Source: Flavobacterium hiemivividum (GTDB lineage Bacteria > Bacteroidota > Bacteroidia > Flavobacteriales > Flavobacteriaceae). Taken from it: DNA of 64,000 nt. The position numbers and the translations under genes are program-made. The stretch lies in contig NZ_SMFO01000001.1 of the NCBI RefSeq assembly GCF_004349145.1, positions 186,001 through 250,000 on the forward strand. The letters are read 5' to 3'. How positions within the stretch are numbered: position 1 is the stretch's first letter; each line of letters begins with the position of its first letter. Shown here in pieces: positions 43,945 to 52,873 of the stretch. The notes beneath the pieces are model-generated. The model ran no database searches. It saw only the letters and a program-made list of their open reading frames with translations, and was not told the DNA's origin.

Positions 43945-45060
43945 ATGAGACACCTAACGATTACTCTGGGATTGCTACTACTTGCAATAGGCTCCTGTGG
44001 CAAAAAAGAGGAAAAGATAAGCGCTACAGCCAGCACAGAATTTATGAGTTGTGCTTCATCGCTCCCCGCGCGTTTTTCAGCTACAAATACTACTGACACA
44101 ATCAGTACATCAAAAACGGTTTCTTATGACGGAATGGTTAAAATTCCTGATGGCGAATTCCTGATGGGAGCTTCTGATGATGAAGGCCGAGAAGATGAAT
44201 ACCCACAACATAGAGTTAAAGTCAATGGTTTTTGGATGGATGCTACCGAAGTAACCAACGCACAGTTTGAAAAATTTGTGAAAGCTACTGGCTATGTGAC
44301 TACAGCAGAAATAAAACCAGATTGGCAAGAAATAAAAAAGCAATTGCCACCAGGAACACCTAAACCAGATGAAAGTGTATTAGTGGCTGCCTCCCTTGTT
44401 TTTGTTCCTAGTACTACTCCAGTCGACTTGAATAATGTTGCTCAATGGTGGAGCTGGACCGAAGGAGCCAATTGGAAACATCCAAGCGGACCACAAAGTG
44501 ACATAAAGGGAAAAGAAAACTATCCTGTAGTACACATTTCATGGGATGATGCAAATGCCTATGCAAAATGGGCAGGCAAGAGATTACCAACAGAAGCGGA
44601 ATGGGAATTTGCTTCCAGAGGAGGATTAGTTGATAAAAAATACTTTTGGGGGAACGAAGCCCCAGAACAAGGAAAGTCTAAAGCAAATACTTGGGACGGA
44701 AAATTCCCTTACCTCAACTCGGCTAAGGATAAATTTGCAGGAGCTGCACCTGTAAAATCATTTACACCTAATAAATACGGATTGTATGATATGGCAGGAA
44801 ATGTTTGGGAATGGTGCAGCGATTGGTACACACCAGAATACTATAAACAATTGTCTGGCAGCATTGCTAATAACCCTAAAGGACCTTCTAAAAGCTATGA
44901 TCCTATGGAGCCAAGAGTTCCTAAAAAAGTGGTGAGAGGTGGGTCTTTTTTATGTAATGCATCCTACTGTAAAGGATATCGCGTTACTGCTCGAATGAAG
45001 TCATCACCAGATACTAGTTTAGATCACACAGGTTTTAGATGCGTAGCAGATATTAAATAA
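43945..45060 (+). CDS. Formylglycine-generating enzyme (SUMF1-type), lipoprotein
   Basis: A 371-residue lipoprotein (lipobox LAIGSC, Cys18) with the FGE-sulfatase domain from about residue 55: IPDGEFLMGASDDEGREDEY, VSWDDANAYAKWAGKRLPTEAEWEF-type helix and GNVWEWCSDWY. The C-terminal GGSFLCNASYCKGYRVTAR carries Cys337-x4-Cys342, the copper-binding redox pair of known FGEs. It should oxidise the sulfatase cysteines above to formylglycine in the periplasm. Both upstream sulfatases have the C-x-P-x-R target. Confidence 0.9.
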   Translation: MRHLTITLGLLLLAIGSCGKKEEKISATASTEFMSCASSLPARFSATNTTDTISTSKTVSYDGMVKIPDGEFLMGASDDEGREDEYPQHRVKVNGFWMDATEVTNAQFEKFVKATGYVTTAEIKPDWQEIKKQLPPGTPKPDESVLVAASLVFVPSTTPVDLNNVAQWWSWTEGANWKHPSGPQSDIKGKENYPVVHISWDDANAYAKWAGKRLPTEAEWEFASRGGLVDKKYFWGNEAPEQGKSKANTWDGKFPYLNSAKDKFAGAAPVKSFTPNKYGLYDMAGNVWEWCSDWYTPEYYKQLSGSIANNPKGPSKSYDPMEPRVPKKVVRGGSFLCNASYCKGYRVTARMKSSPDTSLDHTGFRCVADIK

Positions 45061-45119
45061 TAGTACTAAACTTGAAAATGAAAAGTATTCTTTTTTCATC
45101 ACTGAAAAAGTTAAACCAT

Positions 45120-45150
45120 AAAAAAGTCCCGACGAAATCGGGACTTTTTT
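45120..45150. terminator. Terminator between the FGE and outer-membrane protein genes
   Basis: AAAAAAGTCCCGA, loop CGAAA, TCGGGACTTTTTT: a bidirectional terminator for convergent genes. Confidence 0.92.
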
Positions 45151-45193
45151 TACTTCTGGTCAATTGTAACTTAAAGGAGAGCAATCTTTTTAT

Positions 45194-47983
45194 CTATAAA
45201 AACATAAAACCGTTCCCACTTGATTTCTTTTCCTTTGCCCCGAACTTAGTAAGTTTGTAAGTCAATGAAAACATAAGATACCTTTTTAAAACTACATTTT
45301 CTTCATCGCGTATATCTGTTGGAGAAATGGTTCTTGTCGCGCTTTGATTCTGATTCAACATATCATAGACTTTTACTTTTGCTGTCATTTTATTTTCAAA
45401 AAAGCTATAAGCTAAACTCGTATTCCAAAGATAAAAATCCTTTTTAAATCCATCTGCAATATTCGAATTATACGTATATCCAAAATCGTTACCAAAAACC
45501 CAGTTTTTAGGCCAATAATTAGTTGTTTGTACATTAAAACGATGAATTACACTTGAGGCTCCGTTAGTTCTAAAATTTGTATACCTAGAATCATTATAAG
45601 TAAAATTATAAGTTGGATTAATAGTGAGCAACTCACCATATTCATAGGTAAAATTAGCTCTTGGATTCAACCTTAATGTCTTGGCTTCATACATTTCATC
45701 ATTTACAAAACCCTTCGCTAATCCATAATTAGCGCTAAAGTTCAAGCCATATTTAAAAGTATGAGCTTCTTTTTTAAATGATTTGTTCCAAGAAGAACCA
45801 ATCCACGTAGAATAAGTTCCTGAAACATTTTCAAACGTAATACGGTTTTTTATACTCGAATCATATCGCACCGAAGAAACCACTTGATTATCATAAATGT
45901 TTCCGCCAAAATAAAAGGAGTAACCAGATCGTGTGGCATAATCATAATTATGAAGTCCAACGTATGCTACATGATTCCCACTTGGCTTTAAATCAACATT
46001 TCCCACAGTAGTACTTAGAGGGTTTGATAGATCCTCGACAGGTAAAATCTGAGCCGCAGTAGGAAAATCATAATCAAAAGTGTAGTTCACATATATCGAT
46101 TTAGATTTACTAAATCGATAGGAGAGTCGCGAAGTGGCATATGGCAAAACATAATTTTTAGTCAAATTAGTAGGTTGTCCTAGATAAAATGAATAAGTAT
46201 CATACTGTACTATCGAAGGACCTACAGTCATATTTATACTATATTTTTTCTTGTTAAGAGAGAACCCGGTTTGAGGACGTAATGTAGTTTTACTGGACGT
46301 CAACTCATTTGTTAATTCTGGATTCAAATCAGAATAGGTTTGAGAACCAGAATTAAAATCAAAGGTATTTCTATCATTCGACCTAGATTCATTGTTATAA
46401 TTAATACCAACTTTCACTTTTAGAGAATCGGAAACAGGCTCAGCATATTCTACTTCAGCCACATACCTATCCACACTATTCCTATTTTTTCTAATTTGGT
46501 CTCTAATAATATCTGGATCTGTACCTTGATAAAACTGTGTATTGGTTTTGTTTAAAGAATTTACGTCCTCTACCGAATTTTCATTGCTAAACGAAGCGCT
46601 TAGAAAGCGACCTTTTTTACTGAATCTCTTATTGAAATTGATTGGAATGCTAAAGCTTCCTTTATCACTTTCGTCAAAAACTAGGGCGGTACTCTCATTA
46701 ACCAGCTGACCGCTCTCATTAAAAGATTTTTCAAAAGAGTCATTAGTAAATTTCGAGTTCGACTTAGAAAATTTTGGTCCAACAAAAATAGTTGCCGTCG
46801 AATCTATTTTATATTCAAATTCAAAACTTACATTATGTCCTAAATTATCAGCACTTGTTGTTGCTTCAGATTCTCGGTTTATATTTCCATTAGGCAAAAA
46901 TGTAATCGACTTGGTTCTATTTACATTATCTGAATTAGAATTTGTGAAGAAGTAATTACCACTTGCTTCTAATTTTTTGAATAATTCATCTGAATAATTT
47001 ACCCCTACCATATCGGAACGAGTTATTCCTTGTCCGCCACCAAAACGATTTCCATTAAGCGTAAAAGAACCAGTAGCTGAGTTAACTGCCATAGAACTGT
47101 TTCTTCCGCCACTCATATTATCAAAAATCTCATTCATGGAGAATCCAGTAGAATTGATATTATTCGACGAAGCAAGCACACTTACCTTTCTTTTACCTTT
47201 AAAATAATTTATTAAAGCGCTACTTTCATAACGTTCCCCTGTTCCATAACCTCCCATAATTTTCCCGAAAAATCCCTTATTCTTCTTTTCATCAATGGTC
47301 AAATTGATACTAGCATTATTTGAAGTGGAAGCTTCTTTACTCAACTCCTCTTTTTTAGTTTTCGTATCTGAAATTTGGACTTTATTAATAATATCCGAAG
47401 GCAAACTTTGCAGCGCAATTTTACCGTCTTTATCGAAAAAAGGTTTACCGTTTACTAAAACTTGGTTTACTTCCTTTCCATTAACGGTAATTTTACCATC
47501 TGTTCCCACTTCTACTCCTGGCAGTTGCTTTAATAAGGTTTCAACATTAGCATCAGGGCGAACTTTAAAAGAAGAAGCGTTAAACTCTAATGTATCTTTT
47601 TTTATTCGAATAGGCGGCGCCTCACTTTTAATAACTACTTCGGACAGTAAATTTTCATTTTCGAACAAGTTTAAAACACCAAAATCCTTATTTTCTGTAA
47701 GTACTTTATTTTCCAACTTATAAGTCTTGTAACCCATAGATGAAATTTTCAAAAAGAAAGGCTTGTTGATTTTTTTGGTTTCCAAAATAAAGGAACCGTT
47801 TTTATCCGAAATCGTGTAATCAATAACCGTTGAATCTTGTACTGAAGTCAAAAAGACAGTAGCCGATTCTATGGGATTTTGGGTGTTTTTGTCTAAGATT
47901 TTGCCTTTGAGGCTAATATTGCTTTGCGCAAATAAGGAAACACTTAAAAAGAAAGACACGATAAGAAAGTACTTTTTTTCCAT
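45194..47983 (-). CDS. Outer-membrane beta-barrel protein with carboxypeptidase-like N-terminal domain
   Basis: A 929-residue protein: signal peptide (LFAQ cleavage near residue 19), a CarboxypepD_reg-like beta domain (about 22-95), a plug-like segment (about 130-225, VETLLKQLPGVEVGTDGKI) and a large barrel (about 270-925) of the OMP_b-brl_3 type. It lacks a clear TonB box. Such proteins are TonB-receptor relatives with unknown cargo. The barrel is rich in Asn/Ser/Tyr. Confidence 0.88.
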   Translation of the reverse strand: MEKKYFLIVSFFLSVSLFAQSNISLKGKILDKNTQNPIESATVFLTSVQDSTVIDYTISDKNGSFILETKKINKPFFLKISSMGYKTYKLENKVLTENKDFGVLNLFENENLLSEVVIKSEAPPIRIKKDTLEFNASSFKVRPDANVETLLKQLPGVEVGTDGKITVNGKEVNQVLVNGKPFFDKDGKIALQSLPSDIINKVQISDTKTKKEELSKEASTSNNASINLTIDEKKNKGFFGKIMGGYGTGERYESSALINYFKGKRKVSVLASSNNINSTGFSMNEIFDNMSGGRNSSMAVNSATGSFTLNGNRFGGGQGITRSDMVGVNYSDELFKKLEASGNYFFTNSNSDNVNRTKSITFLPNGNINRESEATTSADNLGHNVSFEFEYKIDSTATIFVGPKFSKSNSKFTNDSFEKSFNESGQLVNESTALVFDESDKGSFSIPINFNKRFSKKGRFLSASFSNENSVEDVNSLNKTNTQFYQGTDPDIIRDQIRKNRNSVDRYVAEVEYAEPVSDSLKVKVGINYNNESRSNDRNTFDFNSGSQTYSDLNPELTNELTSSKTTLRPQTGFSLNKKKYSINMTVGPSIVQYDTYSFYLGQPTNLTKNYVLPYATSRLSYRFSKSKSIYVNYTFDYDFPTAAQILPVEDLSNPLSTTVGNVDLKPSGNHVAYVGLHNYDYATRSGYSFYFGGNIYDNQVVSSVRYDSSIKNRITFENVSGTYSTWIGSSWNKSFKKEAHTFKYGLNFSANYGLAKGFVNDEMYEAKTLRLNPRANFTYEYGELLTINPTYNFTYNDSRYTNFRTNGASSVIHRFNVQTTNYWPKNWVFGNDFGYTYNSNIADGFKKDFYLWNTSLAYSFFENKMTAKVKVYDMLNQNQSATRTISPTDIRDEENVVLKRYLMFSLTYKLTKFGAKEKKSSGNGFMFL

Positions 47984-47991
47984 AAATAAAA

Positions 47992-48027
47992 AATTCGCTA
48001 TTAATGATAAAACATTAACAGCGAATT
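47992..48027 (-). terminator. Terminator after der
   Basis: AATTCGCT/AGCGAATT with inner TTAATG/CATTAA. On the minus strand a T-rich run follows. It separates der from the outer-membrane protein gene. Confidence 0.8.
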
Positions 48028-48076
48028 AAGTAATTTAATATGAATTTATGTAATTTCTTACATAAACTTTAACATA

Positions 48077-49387
48077 TTATTTCTCACGAATATAAATATC
48101 GATTGGTACACCTGAGAAGTCCCAGTTGTCTCTAATTTTATTTTCAAGGTAACGCTTGTATGGTTCCTTCACATATTGTGGCATATTAGCAAAAAACACA
48201 AACTGAGGCGTTTTAGTAGGCAACTGCATACAGTACTTAATTTTTACGTATTTCCCTTTTGTTGCAGGTGGTGGGTATGCTTCAATCACTTTCAACATGT
48301 ATTCATTGAATTTTGAAGTAGCGATACGCTGCTGTCTGCTATCAAAAACTTTTACTGTTGCTTCTAATGCTTTCAATAAACGTTGTTTTGTCAATGCAGA
48401 AACAAAAAGAATAGGCACATCAGTAAATGGCATCAATTCTTCTCTAATTTTTTCTTCGTAATCTCTAGTTGACATCGTTTCCTTTTCAACTAAATCCCAT
48501 TTGTTTACTAAGATCACAACGCCCTTTCTATTCTTTTCAGCTAACCAAAAAATACTTTGATCCTGACCTTCAAATCCACGAGTGGCATCAATAATCAAAA
48601 TACAAATATCTGCATGCTCAATAGCACGTACGGAACGCATTACAGAATAAAATTCCAAATCTTCCTTAACTTTAGCCTTACGACGAATTCCCGCAGTATC
48701 AACAAGGTTAAATTCGAAACCAAAACGGTCAAATTTTGTATCAATAGAATCACGAGTAGTCCCCGCAATATCAGTAACAATATATCGATCTTTACCAATT
48801 AAGGCATTGATAAAACTTGATTTTCCAGCATTAGGTCTTCCCACTACTGCAAAACGAGGTAATGCAATTTCTTCTTGTGTTGGTTCTGGTTTTATAGGAA
48901 ACGCATCAATTAAGGCGTCTAATAAATCTCCAGTTCCACTTCCTGAAATACTTGCAAAAGTGTAATATTCTCCTAAACCTAAGTTATAGAATTCAATTGC
49001 ATCTTTCTCTCGCATAGCGTTATCTACCTTATTTACAGCTAGTAAAACCGGTTTTGTCACTTTACGTAAAAGTCTCGCAACAGCATCATCCATTGGAGTA
49101 ATTCCTTCTTCAACGTCAACCACAAATATGATAACATCAGCCTCATCGATGGCTAACTCCACTTGTTTACGGATTTCGCCTTCAAAAACGTCATCAGAAC
49201 CGCGAATATATCCTCCCGTATCAATTACGGAAAACTCTTTTCCGTTCCATTCACTTTTTCCGTAGTTTCTATCTCTGGTAACTCCAGAAACAGAATCTAC
49301 AATAGCTTCTCTTCTTTGTATCAGCCTATTAAAAAGGGTTGATTTCCCCACATTAGGTCTTCCTACTATCGCAACAATGTTATTCAT
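48077..49387 (-). CDS. der: Ribosome biogenesis GTPase Der
   Basis: A 436-residue protein with two tandem GTPase domains (GRPNVGKST near residue 9, GRPNAGKSS near residue 182) and a C-terminal KH-like domain. Assists 50S ribosome assembly. The start [17 protein letters not shown] is standard. Confidence 0.97.
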   Translation of the reverse strand: MNNIVAIVGRPNVGKSTLFNRLIQRREAIVDSVSGVTRDRNYGKSEWNGKEFSVIDTGGYIRGSDDVFEGEIRKQVELAIDEADVIIFVVDVEEGITPMDDAVARLLRKVTKPVLLAVNKVDNAMREKDAIEFYNLGLGEYYTFASISGSGTGDLLDALIDAFPIKPEPTQEEIALPRFAVVGRPNAGKSSFINALIGKDRYIVTDIAGTTRDSIDTKFDRFGFEFNLVDTAGIRRKAKVKEDLEFYSVMRSVRAIEHADICILIIDATRGFEGQDQSIFWLAEKNRKGVVILVNKWDLVEKETMSTRDYEEKIREELMPFTDVPILFVSALTKQRLLKALEATVKVFDSRQQRIATSKFNEYMLKVIEAYPPPATKGKYVKIKYCMQLPTKTPQFVFFANMPQYVKEPYKRYLENKIRDNWDFSGVPIDIYIREK

Positions 49388-49495
49388 AAGTATTTATTCA
49401 AATATTTTGCAAAGGTAGTGTTAAATAGATTGACTATCAATTTTTTTAATATATTAGCGCGGGCTTTCCTTTTTAAATGATATAAGTTTACCAAT

Positions 49496-49993
49496 ATGGA
49501 CACTAATAATGAACTAAGACTACGTTTACGATTCTATAAAGATGTTCCAGAAAACAGTGATTCACTGCTTCAAAAATTTGAAAACTATCAAAAATCAAAC
49601 TGCGACGATTTTTCTGTAAAAACGGGCGGAACGCATATTTGGTTACATATAAAAGATAGTAAAAAGTCCTATTACTCTCCACATTTACACTTGGAATTAG
49701 AATCCAAGAACGAGAACGAAACACACATAAGAGGTCTTTTTGGCCCTGACCCTACCTTATGGACCTTTTTTATGTTTCTTCATTTTATAATTGCAGGAAT
49801 ATTGCTAATTTTCAGTGGTATCGCTTACTCCGACTATGTTTTAAAAAACAGCATAACGTTTGATTTAATCGTAATGGTACTTATGGTATTCGCTTGGTTT
49901 CTATTGTATATTATTGCCAAGCAAATTCGAAAAAATGGTCATGACCAAATGAATGAACTAGAAGCCCTATTCTTAAAAATAATAGCATCATAG
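49496..49993 (+). CDS. Two-helix membrane protein of unknown family
   Basis: A 165-residue protein with a soluble N-terminal region (RLRLRFYKDVPENSDSLLQK, then HIWLHI and SPHLHLELE) and two C-terminal membrane helices (about 87-107 and 118-140). The N-part resembles a small alpha/beta domain. It is divergent from der and convergent with era. I do not recognise the family. Confidence 0.75.
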   Translation: MDTNNELRLRLRFYKDVPENSDSLLQKFENYQKSNCDDFSVKTGGTHIWLHIKDSKKSYYSPHLHLELESKNENETHIRGLFGPDPTLWTFFMFLHFIIAGILLIFSGIAYSDYVLKNSITFDLIVMVLMVFAWFLLYIIAKQIRKNGHDQMNELEALFLKIIAS

Positions 49994-50037
49994 TTCATTA
50001 GGAGTCAACCCATTTGAACACGATATTGGACAAAAAA

Positions 50038-50079
50038 AAAAAATCAATAATAGAAATTGAATTCTATTATTGATTTTTT
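50038..50079. terminator. Bidirectional terminator between the membrane protein and era genes
   Basis: An 18-bp perfect stem (AAAAAATCAATAATAGAA and complement), 6-nt loop, A/T tails. Confidence 0.9.
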
Positions 50080-50106
50080 AATTATTATGGTAAAACAATT
50101 ATAAGT

Positions 50107-50988
50107 CTATTGATTGTAACCAAAACGTTTTAACATATTCACGTTACTTCTCCAGTTTTTATTCACTTTCACATACAATTCGATGTGTATTTGTTTACCA
50201 AAGAATTTTTCTAAGTCGGCACGAGCATCCATCCCCACTTTCTTTAACGCTGCTCCTTTATGCCCAATAACAATTCCTTTTTGTGTTTCACGCTCCACCA
50301 TAATCAAAGAACGGATTCTAATGATATTTTCATCTTCAAAGAACTCCTCTGTAACAATTTCTACTGCATACGGGATTTCTTTACTGTAATTCAACAATAT
50401 TTTCTCGCGTATTGTTTCGTTCACAAAGAAACGCTCTGGTTTATCTGTTAATTGATCTTTTGGATAATAAGCTGGTGATTCTGGTAAAAGCGAAATGATT
50501 CTTTGAAAAACTTCTGGAACATTAAAATTTTGCAAAGCTGATATTGGATATATTTCTGCATTAGGTACTTTCTCAGTCCAGAAAGCAACTTGTGTTTCTA
50601 ATTGTTCTTGATTAGAGTTGTCAATTTTATTCAACAACAACAATACAGGAATTTTTGAATGAATAATTTTATTAAAGAAAGCTTCGTCTTTTAGATCCTG
50701 CTCCCCTATTTCGACCATGTAAATTAATATGTCAGCATCTTCAAAAGCGGACTTTACAAAGTTCATCATCGACGCTTGCATTTCATATGCTGGCTTGATA
50801 ATCCCTGGTGTATCAGACAAAATCATTTGAAAATCTTCTCCGTTTACGATCCCAAGAATTCTATGACGAGTCGTTTGTGCTTTAGACGTAATGATAGAGA
50901 GTCTTTCCCCAACAAATGCATTCATTAATGTGGACTTCCCAACGTTTGGATTCCCGATGATATTTACAAAACCTGCTTTATGTGACAT
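50107..50988 (-). CDS. era: GTPase Era
   Basis: A 293-residue protein: GTPase domain ([12 protein letters not shown] near residue 12, DTPGI, NKID) and C-terminal KH domain (GIVIGHKGAALKKVG). Essential for 16S rRNA maturation. Near der but on opposite sides of a plus-strand gene. Confidence 0.97.
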   Translation of the reverse strand: MSHKAGFVNIIGNPNVGKSTLMNAFVGERLSIITSKAQTTRHRILGIVNGEDFQMILSDTPGIIKPAYEMQASMMNFVKSAFEDADILIYMVEIGEQDLKDEAFFNKIIHSKIPVLLLLNKIDNSNQEQLETQVAFWTEKVPNAEIYPISALQNFNVPEVFQRIISLLPESPAYYPKDQLTDKPERFFVNETIREKILLNYSKEIPYAVEIVTEEFFEDENIIRIRSLIMVERETQKGIVIGHKGAALKKVGMDARADLEKFFGKQIHIELYVKVNKNWRSNVNMLKRFGYNQ

Positions 50989-51063
50989 TTAATATATTAT
51001 TTATTTTGCAAAGGTAGTTATATCAAGTGAATAGATAAAATAAAAGATTTTTTAATATTTTAG

Positions 51064-51093
51064 TTGCAAATATTAAATTTCGTTGTACCTTTG
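51064..51093 (+). promoter_or_regulatory. tRNA-fMet promoter
   Basis: TTG at 51064 and TACCTTTG at 51086 with a 19-nt spacer, the best match in the window to the Bacteroidetes TTTG/TAnnTTTG promoter. The tRNA starts 12 nt after the -7 box. Confidence 0.8.
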
Positions 51094-51105
51094 CACCCGA
51101 AACAA

Positions 51106-51178
51106 CGCGGGATAGAGCAGTAGGCAGCTCGTCGGGCTCATAACCCGAAGGTCACAGGTTCGAGTCCTGTTCCCGCTA
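51106..51178 (+). tRNA. Initiator tRNA-Met (CAT), copy 1
   Basis: A 73-nt cloverleaf: acceptor CGCGGGA/TCCCGCT, D-arm GAGC/GCTC, anticodon stem TCGGG/CCCGA with loop CTCATAA, T-arm ACAGG/CCTGT. Three G-C pairs flank the anticodon loop and position 1 (C) does not pair with position 72 (T), both features of initiator tRNA. CCA is not encoded. Confidence 0.95.
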
Positions 51179-51212
51179 CTAAGTTAATTTTATTGAGATT
51201 ACAAACGCACAT

Positions 51213-51285
51213 CGCGGGATAGAGCAGTAGGCAGCTCGTCGGGCTCATAACCCGAAGGTCACTGGTTCGAGTCCAGTTCCCGCTA
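51213..51285 (+). tRNA. Initiator tRNA-Met (CAT), copy 2
   Basis: The same 73-nt cloverleaf, 34 nt after copy 1, except the T-stem is ACTGG/CCAGT: one base pair has changed on both sides together (A-T to T-A). Confidence 0.95.
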
Positions 51286-51290
51286 CTAAG

Positions 51291-51316
51291 AAAACCTTTC
51301 AGAAATGAAAGGTTTT
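51291..51316 (+). terminator. Terminator of the tRNA-fMet pair
   Basis: AAAACCTTTCA, loop GAAA, TGAAAGGTTTT plus T-run. It follows copy 2 directly. Confidence 0.9.
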
Positions 51317-51363
51317 TCTCATTCTATATCATTTAAAAATATTGAAATATCTCATATTCGCCG

Positions 51364-51425
51364 CGGCGTACTACTAGGAAAACTTCACAGAAATATGAAA
51401 CTTTTTCTATTTCATATTTACTTTG
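51364..51425 (+). repeat. Degenerate copy of a tRNA 3' end plus terminator
   Basis: CGGCGTACTACTAGGAAAAC and the following CTTCAC-AGAAATATGAAA-CTTTTTCT repeat the order of the real CCCGCTACTAAGAAAACC, CTTTCA-GAAATGAAAGG-TTTTTCTC at 51279-51321, with point changes. It looks like a decayed duplication of the tRNA tail and its terminator. The rest of the spacer to 51591 shows only the TruC promoter. Confidence 0.5.
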
Positions 51426-51579
51426 AAAAATAAAACATACTCTTAAGTTAATAATCTTTTTTGTTCACCTAACAAAAATTGTAGGAGTCAAGAAACATTC
51501 ACACATCTTTTCATAATAACTCTTCGTAGACTGCTGCAAATAAATAAGTCATAAAAGTAATTTCAATCGAAATCTCTTT

Positions 51580-51587
51580 TACTTTTG
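51580..51587 (+). promoter_or_regulatory. Promoter of truC, nearly leaderless
   Basis: TACTTTTG matches TAnnTTTG and ends 4 nt before the ATG at 51592. A normal start point would fall at or next to the ATG. Confidence 0.5.
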
Positions 51588-51591
51588 CCGA

Positions 51592-52290
51592 ATGTTAGAA
51601 ATTCTTTACCAAGACGAATACATTATAGCAATTAATAAACCAAGTGGACTGTTGGTTCATAAATCATTTTATGCGCGCGATGCAAAAGTGTACGCAATTC
51701 AAGAATTGCGAAATCAAATTGGAGGACAACACGTTTATCCTATTCATCGTTTAGACCGCAAAACATCCGGTGTCTTGTTATTTGCGTTAGACAAAGAGGT
51801 TTTAAAAATTATGAATGATCGTTTTGCCACACGCGAAGTCGAAAAAAAATATTTAGCCGTTTTACGTGGTTGGTCACCTGAAGAACTAACGATTGATTAT
51901 GATTTAACCAATGATGATGACATCACACAAAATGCAATAACCTACTTTCATCGTTTGCAAAATGCCGAAATTGCATTAGAATTTAACAATAAACCCACGT
52001 CACGATATTGTTTGGTAGAAGCGATTCCTGAAACTGGACGTATGCATCAATTACGAAAACATTTCAAACATATTTTTCATCCCATTTTAGGAAGTCGTCC
52101 ACACGGTTGTAACAAACAAAATAAATTATGGTTGGAGAATTACGATCTGAAAGGTATGATGCTTCATGCACATCAGTTAATTTTTAATCATCCAATAAGA
52201 AATGAACAACTAATTTTGAACGCAAAGATTAATGAAGAGTTTAGCAGAGTTGGTACTATTCTTAATCTAGATTTGAGTAAGTATAAATAG
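51592..52290 (+). CDS. truC: tRNA pseudouridine(65) synthase TruC
   Basis: A 232-residue RluA-family enzyme with the catalytic HRLDRKTSGVLLFA (Asp in HRLD) and GRMHQLRKHF near residue 150. Bacterial TruC modifies U65 of tRNAs. The start MLEILYQDEYIIAINKP is the family start, so translation begins at the ATG next to the promoter. Confidence 0.9.
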   Translation: MLEILYQDEYIIAINKPSGLLVHKSFYARDAKVYAIQELRNQIGGQHVYPIHRLDRKTSGVLLFALDKEVLKIMNDRFATREVEKKYLAVLRGWSPEELTIDYDLTNDDDITQNAITYFHRLQNAEIALEFNNKPTSRYCLVEAIPETGRMHQLRKHFKHIFHPILGSRPHGCNKQNKLWLENYDLKGMMLHAHQLIFNHPIRNEQLILNAKINEEFSRVGTILNLDLSKYK

Positions 52291-52458
52291 GATAATAATT
52301 TGAAAACTATCATCCTATTTTGAATTTAAAATACGCATATTAAAACACTATAATAATCATCAAAAAATTGGTTAAATAGTTCAATATATTCTAAATCCTT
52401 TAGATTTAGAAATACTCTCAACCAATTAAAACTCTAGTTTAACCTTTAACCATTTGCC

Positions 52459-52470
52459 CTTTCGCGAAAG
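52459..52470. repeat. CTTTCGCGAAAG palindrome
   Basis: A 12-bp perfect palindrome inside GCCC...GGGC, rare in composition for this AT-rich window. From memory, palindromes of this form are frequent in some marine flavobacteria. It marks the left edge of the GC-richer segment. Confidence 0.5.
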
Positions 52471-52493
52471 CGGGCTTAAGACAATAATCCGCA

Positions 52494-52685
52494 CTACAAA
52501 GCGGCGGCACTCGTAGCTTTTATTTCTCTCTTAATTTTTTCATTCTTCATAACGTCTAATTCACGCACATATCTCTTAGTCGATTGTCTTTTAAGACGTT
52601 TCCGTAACAGGACTACACCATGTTTGTCCAAACCATCTAGATTTAGAAAAGAAACATAGGTCAACACAGCACCACCTATCAACAC
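52494..52685 (-). CDS. Possible small membrane-protein remnant
   Basis: A 63-codon frame from GTG at 52685; the frame extends upstream to 52706 without an ATG. It has one hydrophobic helix (LIGGAVLTYVSFLNL) and a basic tail (RLKRQSTKRYVRELDV). It might be the C-terminal end of a lost transporter or chance. The rest of the spacer to 52873 is AT-rich with nothing more. Confidence 0.3.
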   Translation of the reverse strand: MLIGGAVLTYVSFLNLDGLDKHGVVLLRKRLKRQSTKRYVRELDVMKNEKIKREIKATSAAAL

Positions 52686-52873
52686 TAGTACCCATAAATT
52701 CTCTTAGTAGAAATCATTAGCGCATTTTACTATGTATTAATTAGGAAAATAAGTGTAGAAATCACTGAATTGTATATAATAACTTTAATATCTTCGAAAT
52801 TTGCATTTCGTATAATGATTTGCCGCTCCAATCGAATTTAGCTACGTATCAATCATAAGAAAACTTCACTAAC

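Noticed and set aside
45072-45260. 62-codon frame after the FGE gene
   Set aside because: It crosses the terminator and the end of the convergent gene, with chance composition.
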